From: Microbacterium sp. Leaf288
Lineage (GTDB): Bacteria; Actinomycetota; Actinomycetes; Actinomycetales; Microbacteriaceae
DNA: 64,000 nucleotides
Reading direction: 5' to 3'
Assembly: GCF_001422925.1 (NCBI RefSeq)
Contig: NZ_LMNI01000011.1
Span: 867,116 to 931,115 of the forward strand
The notes under the pieces are model-generated. The model was not told the DNA's origin. It saw only the letters and a program-made list of their open reading frames with translations, and searched no databases. A program made the position numbers and the translations under genes. Below are positions 63,949-64,000 of this stretch, in pieces. How positions within the stretch are numbered: position 1 is the first letter of the stretch; each line of letters starts with the position of its first letter.

Positions 63949-64000
63949 TCAGGCTGCGGTTGCAGCGGGTCGGGTTGTGAGTCGGGTCATGGTGTCGGCG
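63949..64000 (-). CDS. Possible C-terminal end of a gene running off the right edge
   Basis: On the minus strand a frame entering at 64000 reads ADTMTRLTTRPAATAA and stops at TGA 63951-63949. Sixteen residues are not enough to identify it. The stretch 63826-63948 before it contains only CTTCGACAGGTCAACCACGG (63864 on), which looks like a decayed copy of the GCTCAACGACCGG-type repeat. Confidence 0.25.
   Translation of the reverse strand, partial: ADTMTRLTTRPAATAA

Overview
The window is chromosomal DNA of a high-G+C actinobacterium, most likely Microbacterium or a close Microbacteriaceae relative. G+C is roughly 70% by inspection. Other pointers are many leaderless starts with a TANNNT element 6-7 nt upstream of the start codon, actinobacterial HAIR (HspR) operators, a class Ib ribonucleotide reductase, and an IclR-linked histidine utilisation locus. 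No tRNA, rRNA, CRISPR array, integrase or intact insertion sequence was seen.

Layout. 1-3.3 kb: haem synthesis (a cut-off coproporphyrinogen oxidase, hemE, and divergent hemA sharing one very short intergenic promoter). 3.4-8.7 kb: ZIP-type transporter, acyl-CoA/coumarate-CoA ligase, Leu/Val-type dehydrogenase, a methyltransferase and a YbaK editing protein. 8.8-18.3 kb: hut locus (IclR regulator, hutH, hutU, hutI), a secreted GH43 arabinanase with tandem LacI-type operators, then sixA and an arginase-family hutG. 18.3-23.7 kb: gamma-glutamylcyclotransferase, DUF445 protein, acyl-CoA dehydrogenase, hydrolase, a small conserved protein and an MFS transporter. 23.7-27.9 kb: nrdHIEF behind candidate DnaA boxes and a pair of NrdR-like boxes. 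28.1-30.4 kb: two alpha/beta hydrolases and a LacI remnant.

30.6-57.5 kb is the main item: a 21-gene, minus-strand extracellular contractile injection system (eCIS) operon. From its promoter end it encodes sheath, one inner tube, a zinc-ribbon protein, a Pro/Ala-rich protein, a DUF4255 (Pvc16-like) protein and an AAA+ ATPase (Pvc15-like). Then come an 86-aa protein, two DUF4157 proteins ending in a second HExxH protease module (probable cargo) separated by a 166-aa unknown, and a split Pvc7-like hub (tube-domain and LysM genes). The rest is a split Pvc8-like spike (gpD-like and gp5-like), PAAR-like tip, gp25-like wedge, two large baseplate proteins, a tail-protein-I/beta-helix protein, a 1072-aa DUF6519 beta-helix protein and a small coiled-coil protein. 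Thirteen junctions are 4-nt stop/start overlaps, so cargo and machine are translationally coupled. There are no capsid, portal, terminase or lysis genes, so this is not a prophage. A single-pass membrane protein with a collagen-like stalk is divergent from the sheath gene.

57.8-64 kb: collagen-like protein, an RsmC/RlmG-type methyltransferase, a MarR regulator, a DUF3817 protein, a VOC protein, and a ClpC-type AAA+ unfoldase under two tandem HspR operators.

Across the whole window the 8-mer ACGGATGC (or its complement) recurs at least 36 times without strand preference. It also occurs as inverted pairs forming hairpins, a pattern like that of DNA uptake sequences.
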